Assembly: GCA_000722615.1 (NCBI GenBank)
Contig: JOKI01000021.1
Location: 25,919-89,918, forward strand
Direction: 5' to 3'
DNA length: 64,000 nt
Origin: Pseudorhizobium pelagicum
GTDB lineage: Bacteria > Pseudomonadota > Alphaproteobacteria > Rhizobiales > Rhizobiaceae
How positions within the stretch are numbered: the first letter of the stretch is position 1; each line of letters opens with the position of its first letter. Positions 56,011 through 64,000 of the stretch are shown here, in pieces. The position numbers and the translations under genes were made by a program. The notes under the pieces were generated by a model. The model did no database searches, was not told where the DNA came from, and saw nothing but the letters and a program-made list of their open reading frames with translations.

Positions 56011-56730
56011 CTAATCGTCGCTCAGGATCGTGCTGAGCGTGTTGGACCGATCGTCCTTGGGGCGTTCGCCCTCGGGCTGCTCGCCCGTCGCCATGTAGTA
56101 GATGGTCTCGGCGATGTTAGTGGCATGGTCGCCGATCCGCTCGATGTTCTTGGCGCAGAACAGCAGATGCGTGCAGCTGGTGATGTTGCGCGGATCTTCC
56201 ATCATGTAGGTGAGGAGTTCGCGGAACAGCGAGGTGTAGATCGCGTCGATCTCCTCGTCGCGCTGGCGAATGGCTTCGGCCTTCTCCACCGAACGGGTGA
56301 CATAGACGTCGAGCACGTCCTTCAGCTGGATCAGCGCCAGTTCCGAGAGATGCTCCAGGCCGCGGGCGAGATTGCGCGGGATGCCGCTCTCCTGAACGGC
56401 GATGACGCGCTTGGCGGTGTTCTTGCCGAGATCGCCCACCCGCTCGAGGTCGGCGGCAATGCGCAGCGACCCGATGACTTCGCGCAGGTCGGAAGCCATC
56501 GGCTGGCGCTTGGCGATGGTGACGATCGCCTTCTCGCCGATCTCGCGCTCGGCGTTGTCGAGGATGACGTCGTCGGAAATCACCTTCTGGGCGAGAGCCG
56601 CATCCGAGTTCACCAGCGCCCGGACGGCGTCGGCGCACATCTGCTCGGCAAGGCCGCCCATTTCGGAGATGCGGCGCGTCAGAAACTTCAGTTCGTCATC
56701 ATAGGCGGAGGTAATATGGGTCGATGGCAT
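56011..56730 (-). CDS. phoU: Phosphate transport system regulator PhoU
   Basis: 239 residues, two three-helix bundles with the repeated LxxMG..AExM / E..D..... pattern: RRISEMGGLAEQMCADAVRA and a second RDEEIDAIYTSLFRELLTYM. It links Pst transport to PhoR/PhoB signalling and restrains uptake. It lies between pstB and phoB with small gaps. Confidence 0.95.
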   Translation of the reverse strand: MPSTHITSAYDDELKFLTRRISEMGGLAEQMCADAVRALVNSDAALAQKVISDDVILDNAEREIGEKAIVTIAKRQPMASDLREVIGSLRIAADLERVGDLGKNTAKRVIAVQESGIPRNLARGLEHLSELALIQLKDVLDVYVTRSVEKAEAIRQRDEEIDAIYTSLFRELLTYMMEDPRNITSCTHLLFCAKNIERIGDHATNIAETIYYMATGEQPEGERPKDDRSNTLSTILSDD

Positions 56731-56773
56731 TATTTGGTCCTCGCTAGCTTCGCGTCAGGCTGCCGAAAGCGGA

Positions 56774-57589
56774 TCAACCGAAGCGGCCCATGATGTAGTC
56801 CTGCGTGCGCTGATCGCTGGGGTTGGTGAACATCTTGTCGGTATCGTCCTCTTCCACCAGGTTGCCGAGGTGGAACATCGCCGTGCGCTGCGAAACGCGT
56901 GCCGCCTGCTGCATGGAGTGGGTGACGATGACGATCGAATAGTTCGCCCGCAGTTCGTGGATCAGTTCCTCGACTCTGGCGGTAGCGATCGGGTCGAGCG
57001 CCGAGCACGGCTCGTCCATCAGGATGACTTCCGGCGAAACGGCAACGGCACGCGCGATGCAGAGGCGCTGCTGCTGGCCACCGGAAAGGCCGGTGCCGCT
57101 CTCCTGCAGACGGTCCTTGACCTCGCTCCAGAGGCCGGCCTTCTGAAGGCTCGCCTCGACGATCTGATCCAGTTCGGCCTTCGAGCGCGCCAGTCCGTGG
57201 ATGCGCGGTCCGTAGGCCACATTCTCGTAGATCGACTTCGGGAACGGGTTCGGTTTCTGGAACACCATGCCGACGCGGGCGCGCAGTTCCACCACGTCGA
57301 TATCCGGATCGTAGATGTCCTTGCTGTCGAGGGTCAGCAGGCCGGTGACCTTGGCGCCCTGGATGGTGTCGTTCATCCGGTTCAGGCAGCGCAGGAAGGT
57401 GGACTTGCCGCAGCCGGACGGGCCAATCAGCGCCGTCACCGTGTTGTTGCGAACACCGAGATTGACATCGAAGAGTGCACGCTTCTCACCGTAGTAGACC
57501 GACACGTCTTTGCCGACCATCTTGTAGTTGACTTCGTTCATCTTTTTTACCAGAGCCTTCTCAGCAGCAGCGTCGGACAACATATTCAT
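56774..57589 (-). CDS. pstB: Phosphate ABC transporter ATP-binding protein PstB
   Basis: 271 residues. Walker A GPSGCGKS at 56-63, the PstB-specific [20 protein letters not shown], signature [10 protein letters not shown] and Walker [13 protein letters not shown]. Drives phosphate uptake by PstCA. An extra N-terminal extension ([18 protein letters not shown]) is common in rhizobia. Its ATG is 13 bases past pstA. Confidence 0.96.
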   Translation of the reverse strand: MNMLSDAAAEKALVKKMNEVNYKMVGKDVSVYYGEKRALFDVNLGVRNNTVTALIGPSGCGKSTFLRCLNRMNDTIQGAKVTGLLTLDSKDIYDPDIDVVELRARVGMVFQKPNPFPKSIYENVAYGPRIHGLARSKAELDQIVEASLQKAGLWSEVKDRLQESGTGLSGGQQQRLCIARAVAVSPEVILMDEPCSALDPIATARVEELIHELRANYSIVIVTHSMQQAARVSQRTAMFHLGNLVEEDDTDKMFTNPSDQRTQDYIMGRFG

Positions 57590-57602
57590 ATCGTGCTCTC
57601 CT

Positions 57603-58934
57603 TTACCACCGGCGCTCGAAGCGGCGGCGAAGAATTATCGCAATCAGGTTCATGAACAGCAGAAATACCAGAAGCACGATGATGGCGCCGGAGGCGCGTT
57701 CGAAGAACGCCGGATCGCCGCGCTGGGTCCAGTTGTAGACCTGGACCGGCAAGGCCGATGCCGGATCGAAGAAGCCCTCGGGCGGACCGGCGGGATATTC
57801 GCGCACGAAGGCCACCATGCCGATCAGCAGCAGCGGCGCGGTTTCGCCCAGCGCCTGCGCGAGGCCGATGATGGTCCCGGTCAGGATGCCCGGCATGGCG
57901 AGCGGCACGACGTGATGGAAGATCGCCTGCATCTTCGATGCTCCGACCCCAAGGGCCGCATCGCGGATCGACGGCGGCACGGCCTTCAGGGCGGCGCGGG
58001 TCGCGATGATGATCGTCGGCAGCGTCATCAACGTCAGCACGAGGCCGCCCACCACGGGAGCAGACTGCGGCAGGCCGACGAAGTTGATGAAGACCGCGAG
58101 GCCGAGAATACCGAAGACGATCGACGGCACCGCCGCGAGGTTGGCGATATTCACCTCGATCAGGTCGGTGAGACGGTTCCTCGGCGCAAACTCCTCCAGA
58201 TAGATGGACGCGGCGACACCGATCGGCAGGGAAAGCACCAGCACGATCAGCATCATGTAGAGCGAACCGAGGATGGCGACGCCGAGGCCGGCGGCTTCCG
58301 GTCGCGTGTCGGATGCGTCGGGATTGGTGAAGAAGTCCCAGTTGAAGCGGGTCGTCAGGATGCCCGCTTCCTTCAGCTCGTCGGCCAGCATCAGCTGCTC
58401 GGGCGAGACATTGCGGTCGAGCTCGGCGCTCGCCATCGTGACACGGCCCTTGTAGTAGCCGTCGATACGACCGGAGGCGAGCAGGTTGAACTCCACGGTC
58501 TCGCCGATCTGCGAGGGATCGTTGAGCACGTAGCGGCGCAGCATGGCCGGCTCTTCGCCGGAGATCAGGTCGGCGGCGTCATCCGCGTCGATCCCCGTGA
58601 GGCCACGCTCCGCCATGGCCGCAGCAAGCGAGTCCTCGATCAGAGGCGCATAGCCGAATGTCGAGACCTTGGAGATCTCCTCGATGTCGCGTGCCCCCGA
58701 CTTGTCGAGGCGGGCGGGGTCGAGATAGATATCGAGGGTGATATAGGTCTGGCGGAAGGTCGAAGCGCCGTTCGCGAAGATGGAGACCAGCAGGCCGACC
58801 AGCGCCAGGACGCCGATGGCGACGGCAATCAGTCCCATCAGCCGGAAGCGACGTTCCGATGCATTGCGGCGGCGGGTCCGCGCCTCGCTGGCAGACGGCG
58901 ACTTCGCAGGGGTTGCGGCGGTCATATCGGTCAT
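57603..58934 (-). CDS. pstA: Phosphate ABC transporter permease PstA
   Basis: 443 residues, much longer than the E. coli protein. One N-terminal membrane helix ([20 protein letters not shown]) is followed by a roughly 180-residue extracytoplasmic domain and then the permease core ([20 protein letters not shown] onward) with the EAA-like loop in [20 protein letters not shown]. This long form is typical of alphaproteobacteria. The ATG overlaps the pstC stop as ATGA. Confidence 0.94.
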   Translation of the reverse strand: MTDMTAATPAKSPSASEARTRRRNASERRFRLMGLIAVAIGVLALVGLLVSIFANGASTFRQTYITLDIYLDPARLDKSGARDIEEISKVSTFGYAPLIEDSLAAAMAERGLTGIDADDAADLISGEEPAMLRRYVLNDPSQIGETVEFNLLASGRIDGYYKGRVTMASAELDRNVSPEQLMLADELKEAGILTTRFNWDFFTNPDASDTRPEAAGLGVAILGSLYMMLIVLVLSLPIGVAASIYLEEFAPRNRLTDLIEVNIANLAAVPSIVFGILGLAVFINFVGLPQSAPVVGGLVLTLMTLPTIIIATRAALKAVPPSIRDAALGVGASKMQAIFHHVVPLAMPGILTGTIIGLAQALGETAPLLLIGMVAFVREYPAGPPEGFFDPASALPVQVYNWTQRGDPAFFERASGAIIVLLVFLLFMNLIAIILRRRFERRW

Positions 58935-60391
58935 TCGTACTGCTCCCGGTATCTGCGCACGATGTAAAGGGCCAGTACGTTGAGCCCAAGGGTAATCACG
59001 AAGAGGGTGAGGCCGAGCGCGAAGGCAACCAGCGTCTCAGGGCTGGCGAATTCGGTATCGCCGGTCAGCTGACTGACGATCTTCACCGTCACGGTCGTCA
59101 TCGCCTCGAAGGGATTGAGGTCGAGCCTGGCGGCTGCACCGGCACCGAGGACCACGATCATGGTCTCACCGATGGCGCGGCTTGCGGCCAGCAGGATGGC
59201 GCCGACGATGCCCGGCAGCGCGGCCGGCAGGATGACCCTCTTGATGGTCTCCGACTGGGTGGCGCCCAGAGCATAGGAACCGTCGCGCATCGCCTGGGGC
59301 ACGGCATTGATGATGTCGTCGGACAGCGAGCTGACGAACGGGATGATCATCACGCCCATGACGAGGCCGGCGGTCAGAACCGACGAGGAGGAACTCCCCA
59401 GCCCGAGCGGCTGCGCGATCCAGTCGCGCAGGAAGGGGCCGAAGGTAATCAGCGCGAAAAGACCGTAGACGATGGTCGGAATGCCGGCGAGCACTTCGAT
59501 GGCTGGCTTGGCGAAGCTGCGCAGGGTCGAACCCGCGTAATCGGCAAGATAGATCGCGATCATCAGGCCGACCGGGACCGCCACCAGCAGCGCCACCAGC
59601 GATACGTAGAGCGTACCCCAGAGCAGCGGCAGGATGCCGAGATCGGAACCGCCGCGGAACTGCGGGTTCCAGACCGTGGAGAAGAAGAACTCCGATGCCG
59701 GATACAGCTTGAAGAAGTTGATGGTTTCGAACACCAGCGAGAAGACGATGCCGACGGTCGTGAGAATGGCGATCGTGGACGAGCCGATCAACAGAGCCTG
59801 AACGAAGTTCTCGCTGACGTTGCGGGCGCGCATCCTCGGCTCGATCCGTCTCATCGACCACGCAAGGAGGCCGAGAGCCAGTCCGATGACGGCAACCGTC
59901 ATCATCAGACGGCCGATATCTGCGCCCTGGCGATAGGCTTTCGCAGCTTCATACACTTCCTGCGGCACATCGCCGGCCAGCGCTACACCAACCTCAGCCA
60001 TGCGGGCGCGGATCGTGGTGAAGTCGACCTCGCCGCTGTTGAGGGCTTCTTCGCTGAGCTCGGTATTGGCGAGGACGGCATCGAGCCCGCCTGCGATCTG
60101 TCGCACGTCCGACATCACGAGGCTCAAGGCGCCGCCTTGCGGGATCACGCTGTCGGGGATCATGTCGCTGACGCGACTTTCGATGATGATCGGCTGCACG
60201 AACAGCCAGGCAACCATGAGAAGCAATGCAGGGACGGCAGTGAACAGAGCGACGGTCTGTCCGTAATAGCCCGAAAGAGAGTGAAGCTTCACTCCGCTTT
60301 TCGCGGATGCGGCAACGGCTCGACGCCTGCCAAAAAAATAGCCGAGTGCCGCGAGCACCAGGACAACGAGGACAATGCTGCCAACGCTCAT
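58931..60391 (-). CDS. pstC: Phosphate ABC transporter permease PstC
   Basis: 486 residues. Long-form PstC: an N-terminal helix and about 150-residue extracytoplasmic segment precede the permease core (GTLYVSLVALLVAVPVGLMI, EAA loop in GATQSETIKRVILPAALPGI). The length parallels that of PstA and is usual in rhizobia. 69 bases after pstS. Confidence 0.94.
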   Translation of the reverse strand: MSVGSIVLVVLVLAALGYFFGRRRAVAASAKSGVKLHSLSGYYGQTVALFTAVPALLLMVAWLFVQPIIIESRVSDMIPDSVIPQGGALSLVMSDVRQIAGGLDAVLANTELSEEALNSGEVDFTTIRARMAEVGVALAGDVPQEVYEAAKAYRQGADIGRLMMTVAVIGLALGLLAWSMRRIEPRMRARNVSENFVQALLIGSSTIAILTTVGIVFSLVFETINFFKLYPASEFFFSTVWNPQFRGGSDLGILPLLWGTLYVSLVALLVAVPVGLMIAIYLADYAGSTLRSFAKPAIEVLAGIPTIVYGLFALITFGPFLRDWIAQPLGLGSSSSSVLTAGLVMGVMIIPFVSSLSDDIINAVPQAMRDGSYALGATQSETIKRVILPAALPGIVGAILLAASRAIGETMIVVLGAGAAARLDLNPFEAMTTVTVKIVSQLTGDTEFASPETLVAFALGLTLFVITLGLNVLALYIVRRYREQYE

Positions 60392-60460
60392 CTAGCCCAT
60401 ACCCTTCACAAACGGGAAACTGGCGGCGCAGATGTTGCGCCGCCAGAAGGGATTGCCGAA

Positions 60461-61501
60461 TTAGTTCAGCGAACCCATCGGGGTGCGGTTCTTAACGGCT
60501 TCCTGCGTCTTGGCAAGCTCCGGATCGGAAACCAGGCCGTATTCAGCAAGCGGACCGTTCGGGCCAGCGATCTCGTCCGAGACGAAGAACTCTACGTATT
60601 CCTGCAGACCCGGGATAACGTCCAGGTGAGCGTTCTTGACGTAGAAGTAGAGCGGGCGCGAAACCGGGTATTCGCCGGCAGCGATCGTCTCGACGGTCGG
60701 CTCGACGCCGCCCATGGTGGCGACACGCAGCTTGTCGGTGTTGTTCTGGTAGAAGGACAGACCGAAGACGCCGATGGCGTTCTTGTTGGCGTCGATGCGC
60801 GACAGGGTCTCGGTGTAGTCGCCGTCGATGTCGACCGAAACGCCGTCCGTGCGGAGCTGCATGCAAGCCTTGGCAGCAGCCTTCTTGTCGCCGGCATTTT
60901 CAGCAGCAAGAGCTTCGAACGTGCCGTTCTCCTCGCAGCCCGCTACGATGACCTTCTCGTCGAAGACTTCGCGGGTGCCGTGCTTGGTGCCGGGGATGAA
61001 GGCCAGGATTGGCTGCTCCGGCAGGTCGGAACGGATGTCGCTCCAGTTCTTGTTCGGGTTCTCGACGAGCTTGCCGTCCTTGACAACCTTGGCAGCCAGA
61101 GCGGCGTGCCAGTCAGCAGGCGTGAAGGCATATTCCGCACCGTTGATGTCGGAAGCGAAGACGATGCCGTCGTAGCCGATGCGAACTTCCTGGATCTCGG
61201 CAACGCCGTTGGCCTTGCAGGTGTCGATGTCAGACTGGCTGATGCGCGAGGAGGAGTTGGCGATGTCGATGGTGTTCTCGCCCACGCCTTCGCAAAGCTT
61301 CTTGCGGCCTGCGCCAGAACCGCCGGACTCGACGACCGGGGTCGGATGCTCGAAGTTTTCGCCGAAGGCTTCAGCGACGATCGAGGCATATGGCAGAACC
61401 GTGGAGGAGCCTGCGATCTGGATCTGGTCACGCGCAGCGGCAACGCCCGAGGTTGCCATCATGATTGCGGCAACCGCGCAGCTTCCAAGATACTTCTTCA
61501 T
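60461..61501 (-). CDS. pstS: Phosphate-binding periplasmic protein PstS
   Basis: 346 residues. Signal peptide cleaved near SGVAAA-RD, then the phosphate-binding fold with IQIAGSSTVLPYA and VESGGSGAGRKKLCEG, residues that grip the phosphate oxygen atoms. First gene of pstSCAB-phoU-phoB; a Pho box lies 63 bases before its ATG. The protein has several Cys residues that could form disulfides in the periplasm. Confidence 0.95.
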   Translation of the reverse strand: MKKYLGSCAVAAIMMATSGVAAARDQIQIAGSSTVLPYASIVAEAFGENFEHPTPVVESGGSGAGRKKLCEGVGENTIDIANSSSRISQSDIDTCKANGVAEIQEVRIGYDGIVFASDINGAEYAFTPADWHAALAAKVVKDGKLVENPNKNWSDIRSDLPEQPILAFIPGTKHGTREVFDEKVIVAGCEENGTFEALAAENAGDKKAAAKACMQLRTDGVSVDIDGDYTETLSRIDANKNAIGVFGLSFYQNNTDKLRVATMGGVEPTVETIAAGEYPVSRPLYFYVKNAHLDVIPGLQEYVEFFVSDEIAGPNGPLAEYGLVSDPELAKTQEAVKNRTPMGSLN

Positions 61502-61563
61502 GGATTTTCTCCCTAAGAATTCGGATTGACGCTTTGGCGTCGGGTTCCGTCTATAGGGCCTCC

Positions 61564-61581
61564 ATTACAGTTTTGTGACAG
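61564..61581 (-). promoter_or_regulatory. Pho box upstream of pstS
   Basis: On the minus strand CTGTCAC-AAAA-CTGTAAT, two direct 7-base repeats 11 bases apart, as in the PhoB consensus CTGTCAT-N4-CTGTCAT. A TATAG -10-like element lies about 9 bases downstream (61551-61555), the usual place for a PhoB-activated promoter. Confidence 0.88.
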
Positions 61582-61646
61582 TTTCATATCACTTGTCTGA
61601 CGATCGCGGCAGGCCCCTTCCGCCGCACCCTCCAGGGGCGCGGGCC

Positions 61647-61982
61647 TCAGCCGAGCCGCGTCGTGGCAACCAGCACCAGCGCCGTTATCCCGATCACCAG
61701 ACTGGCGCCGACGAGCAGCGCCGGCAGCGGGAGGACCAGTGGCAGACACAGCATGACGACCGCAAAGCCCGCGTCGATGGCGAGGTGCGCCGGCATGGTG
61801 AGATAGGGCTTCCAGCCCAGTTCGTAATCGGTCATCAGCGCATAGAGAATGGCAAAGGCACCCAATAGGATGAACGCAAGGAAGGCAATGCCCTCCACAT
61901 CGCCGACCATGGCGAGCGTTATCATGCCGATGCCGACCCCATAGTCGGCAATTCCGTGTACCAGCGTCGGTATGAAGCGCAT
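61647..61982 (-). CDS. Small four-helix membrane protein (SPW-like)
   Basis: 111 residues with four hydrophobic helices: VGIGMITLAMVGDVEGIAFL, LAFILLGAFAILYALMTDYE, IDAGFAVVMLCLPLVLPLPA and GASLVIGITALVLVATTRLG. It resembles SPW-type or DoxX-type small membrane proteins; the function is unknown. It lies between pstS and a ferritin-like gene, where rhizobial relatives often carry phoR. Reading frame on the same strand as pst, but a promoter for pstS lies between them. Confidence 0.7.
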   Translation of the reverse strand: MRFIPTLVHGIADYGVGIGMITLAMVGDVEGIAFLAFILLGAFAILYALMTDYELGWKPYLTMPAHLAIDAGFAVVMLCLPLVLPLPALLVGASLVIGITALVLVATTRLG

Positions 61983-62116
61983 TGTCCTTCTCCCTGCCCC
62001 GCAAACGACGTATCCGCCGCAGGTCCGTCCATGCGGAGGAACGCAGACATAAAAGGGGGCGAACCGCCCCCTTCCCTATCGCTACCTCTGCAGCATGTTG
62101 CTAGTCCGCAGACGGC

Positions 62117-62566
62117 TCAGAGCCGGCTTGCCGTCTCCTGCATCCAGGCGCGGTGGCGCTGCTCGTCGGCCAGCGCCTTCTCGAAGAACGCCTTCGACTT
62201 CGGCATGGCCTCCTGATGCTGCGACGCACGCTCATAGGCGGTGACGGTGTCGTCTTCGTTGGTCTTCATCGCCTTCAGGATCGCGCCATCGCCCATCATG
62301 TCGGCCATGGCGATCTTGCCGGTCGTCAGCATCTGCTTCATGTCGCCCTCGGTCGGCGCGTCGATGGCGAGTTCGCGGGCCATCTCGTTCAGCACGTCGA
62401 GATGCTGCAGGTGGTCCTGGCGGAAGCTTTCCACCTGGCTGCTCAGCGTCTTGTCGTCGAGCCGCTCGATCGTCGATTCATAGGCGGCGATCGCGTCGCG
62501 CTCGAGGTAGATCAGGTTGGTGACCAGCTTTTCGATGCTGGATTCATTGCCGACCATGGTGACCAT
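62117..62566 (-). CDS. Ferritin-like stress protein (DUF2383-like)
   Basis: 149 residues, helical. Repeated acidic/His pairs, YLERDAIAAYE, FRQDHLQHLD, TNEDDTVTAYERA and ALADEQRHRAWM, suggest a four-helix ferritin-like bundle able to bind iron. AAGGAG 7 bases before the ATG sets the start; the frame continues upstream as shadow. An EcfG-type promoter match lies 38-62 bases upstream, which agrees with a stress role. Exact family not certain. Confidence 0.78.
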   Translation of the reverse strand: MVTMVGNESSIEKLVTNLIYLERDAIAAYESTIERLDDKTLSSQVESFRQDHLQHLDVLNEMARELAIDAPTEGDMKQMLTTGKIAMADMMGDGAILKAMKTNEDDTVTAYERASQHQEAMPKSKAFFEKALADEQRHRAWMQETASRL

Positions 62567-62603
62567 GTCTGTGCTCCTTCGTTTCCGTTGACACAGGCCC
62601 TCC

Positions 62604-62628
62604 AACCAGCCGGCCGCCGCAGCGTTCC
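62604..62628 (-). promoter_or_regulatory. EcfG/RpoE2-type general stress promoter candidate
   Basis: Minus strand: GGAAC (62628-62624), a 17-base spacer, GTT (62606-62604). It would give a leader of about 30 bases with a good ribosome site for the ferritin-like gene. Confidence 0.6.
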
Positions 62629-62965
62629 AAGGCGGACGCATAAACAACAGCTTTCGGATGAAAAGCTGGTCCGGCGAGCGCCGAAGCGGCGCCGGCGGCT
62701 TTCCGGTCTGTCGTGCAGGATATCGATCGGAGCAAGGGACGTGTGTGACGCGAGCCGCAGCAGGCGTCCCGCGTCTGTGCACGGTCATCCTCGGGCATGC
62801 AGATGTGGGTGCGGTGTTCGACAGGCTGCCTCGGTGGAGGCGTCCGCAAGCGCCATGCCGGCCGTCCGTGAAGGCGGGCCTCGCCCGGCGCCAGGAGCAC
62901 GGGGCGCAAGCCTTCGCCGCGGGATCCACCTCCCCGCGGGGGGGAGGTGGATTTCTTGGAGGAGA
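62629..62965. other. Intergenic region between the ferritin-like gene and the Omp gene
   Basis: 337 bases. It holds the omp 3' hairpin (62924-62952) and a CAGCTTT / AAAAGCTG-type small hairpin near 62649. No convincing gene. Confidence 0.35.
62924..62952 (-). terminator. Long hairpin after the Omp gene
   Basis: Perfect 12-bp stem ATCCACCTCCCC / GGGGAGGTGGAT with a 5-base loop, 13 bases past the stop. There is no T tract on the minus strand, so it may act as an mRNA stabiliser rather than a terminator. Confidence 0.5.
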
Positions 62966-63592
62966 TTAGAACCTGTAGTTCACGCCTGCCTTGATCGTAT
63001 GGTCGCTGACGTTCGTCTCGGAGGTCGAGACGCCGTTGAAGCTGCGCACGTCGCCGGTGCGGGTGTAGTTGTATTCCACCCGGCCGGAGATCTGCTCGTT
63101 GAACTTCTGCTCGACGCCGGCGCCGACCAGCCAGCCCGGCTTCCAGCCGTCGGGGCCCTGGGCGTTGCCGCTGTCGCGCAGGCTCGTCATCGCACCACCT
63201 GCGGTGCCGTAGACCAGCGTGTCACCGAGCGGTGCACCGACCTTGGCCTTGGCTGCAATGCGGTGGCGTTCCTTCAGCTGACCGCCGGGAACGTCGACTT
63301 CCGTGTCGCCCATGTGGGAGAGTTCCAGTTCGCCGCCGACAACGGCACCGCCCATTTCGGCGTTATAGCCGGCCTGGACGCCGCCCATGAATTCCTTGTC
63401 GCCCGAGAACGGGCTCATGCTTTCGGAGCCGGTTCCGGCGTGGAGACCGACGTAGGCACCGGTCCAGCCGCCGGTGGACGCTGCAGGCGCCTCATAGGCC
63501 GGAGCAGGATCGGAATAGGTGAGGTCCGCAGCCATGACAGGCGTGGCGGCAAATGCAGCGGCAATCGCCAGGGCGAAGGGCGTCGTGTTCAT
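62966..63592 (-). CDS. Omp25/RopB-type outer-membrane beta-barrel protein
   Basis: 208 residues. Signal peptide MNTTPFALAIAAAFAATPVMA-AD, then an 8-stranded barrel with TGGWTGAYVGLHAGTGSES, RVEYNYTRTG and the C-terminal KAGVNYRF (terminal Phe). This family includes Brucella Omp25/Omp31 and rhizobial RopB. The start is set by the signal peptide; GGAG lies about 9 bases upstream, and the open frame extends further only as shadow. Confidence 0.88.
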   Translation of the reverse strand: MNTTPFALAIAAAFAATPVMAADLTYSDPAPAYEAPAASTGGWTGAYVGLHAGTGSESMSPFSGDKEFMGGVQAGYNAEMGGAVVGGELELSHMGDTEVDVPGGQLKERHRIAAKAKVGAPLGDTLVYGTAGGAMTSLRDSGNAQGPDGWKPGWLVGAGVEQKFNEQISGRVEYNYTRTGDVRSFNGVSTSETNVSDHTIKAGVNYRF

Positions 63593-64000
63593 GAAGGTTA
63601 CTCCGTACAGCGCCCGCATCTTCTCATGCAGGCAATTACTCAGGTTACAGACTTCCGGCAGCGACCGCCCCAACAGCCCTCGTGGCACCACCGGCAAGCT
63701 TCGTTCAATATGTCGGAAATCCTTAAAGGCTTTGTTAATTTTGTCCGTCGCGACGGCCAGTTCTTGAGCGACGCAGGTCACGAAAACGAGAGGATGCTTC
63801 GAGGGCGGGGCTTCGCCTGTCCACGTCGGGACGAGGGCCGACTGCGGTACCCGCCACCCACCAAAACTGCGCACCACCCACCAAATATCAACCACTTACC
63901 CCCATCCAGATTCACCTTGCTCCAACCCGTGCCCATAATCCCCCCGTTCCGCTCGGATACACCGGCAGGCGTGCCGGCGAGGTGGAGCCGGCGCCGGTGG
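63593..64000. other. Upstream region of the Omp gene, right edge of the window
   Basis: 408 bases. It probably holds the Omp promoter; A/T-rich around 63700-63740. Short tandem CACCCACCAAA-type repeats near 63850-63885. Nothing further can be assigned, and the sequence ends inside it. Confidence 0.35.

Noticed and set aside
58859-61516. 885-residue plus-strand frame opposite pstCS
   Set aside because: Antisense to conserved pst genes; Asp/Gly/His-rich shadow composition.

Overview
This window is a chromosomal segment from a GC-rich alphaproteobacterium, most likely Rhizobiaceae (Rhizobium/Agrobacterium/Shinella/Ensifer group). The evidence is ExoR, PopZ, ExoD, a B12-dependent ribonucleotide reductase (NrdJ), and the linked block dgt-argS-SPOR protein-nagZ-scpA-scpB-tatA. 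Assignment is from protein families and gene order read by eye; no database search was run. No CRISPR array, insertion sequence, prophage or rRNA gene was seen.

Layout. 1-10242: minus-strand housekeeping block (tatA, an unexpected lone ABC ATPase, scpB, scpA, nagZ, a SPOR-domain protein, argS, dgt). 10372-19076: erpA and xth on plus, then exoR, a FadL-type outer-membrane protein, valS, popZ and pcm on minus. 19307-24800: an accessory stretch between and around tRNA-Cys and tRNA-Asn. It holds orphan membrane and secreted proteins, a DUF6894 protein, ExoD, a PH-domain protein and a Ser/Gly-rich secreted protein. 24984-28761: cysK, alaX, sseA, a GNAT and a DUF1203 protein. 28849-30585: divergent ald and an Lrp-type regulator sharing an operator-rich gap. 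30711-41551: PilZ protein, orphan membrane protein, Tat-exported CpdB, DUF2087 protein, soluble two-PAS chemoreceptor, LysR/azoreductase pair, HlyU-like protein, ilvA, trkH. 41594-44608: tRNA-Leu and a translationally coupled FecBCD-type importer. 44816-48697: small ORF, wrbA, CinA-type protein, universal stress protein, xanthine phosphoribosyltransferase. 49330-54718: nrdJ behind two NrdR-like boxes, a BrnT toxin with an unusual HTH antitoxin, and a C93 cysteine protease. 54994-64000: lipoprotein, the complete pstSCAB-phoU-phoB operon with a clear Pho box, a four-helix membrane protein, a ferritin-like stress protein and an Omp25/RopB-type beta-barrel.

How it fits together. Several loci concern the envelope and surface (TatA, NagZ, SPOR protein, ExoR, ExoD, FadL, PopZ, Omp). 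Others concern phosphate supply (Pst/Pho, CpdB) and stress. I find matches to the alphaproteobacterial general-stress (EcfG/RpoE2-type) promoter GGAAC-N17/18-GTT upstream of four genes of stress or unknown function. One of them would give a nearly leaderless DUF6894 mRNA. The observations I consider most worth testing are this putative stress regulon, the BrnT/HTH hybrid module, the lone ABC ATPase between scpB and tatA, the phased CTTGC-type operators of ald/aldR, and the apparent absence of tolC and phoR from places where relatives often have them.
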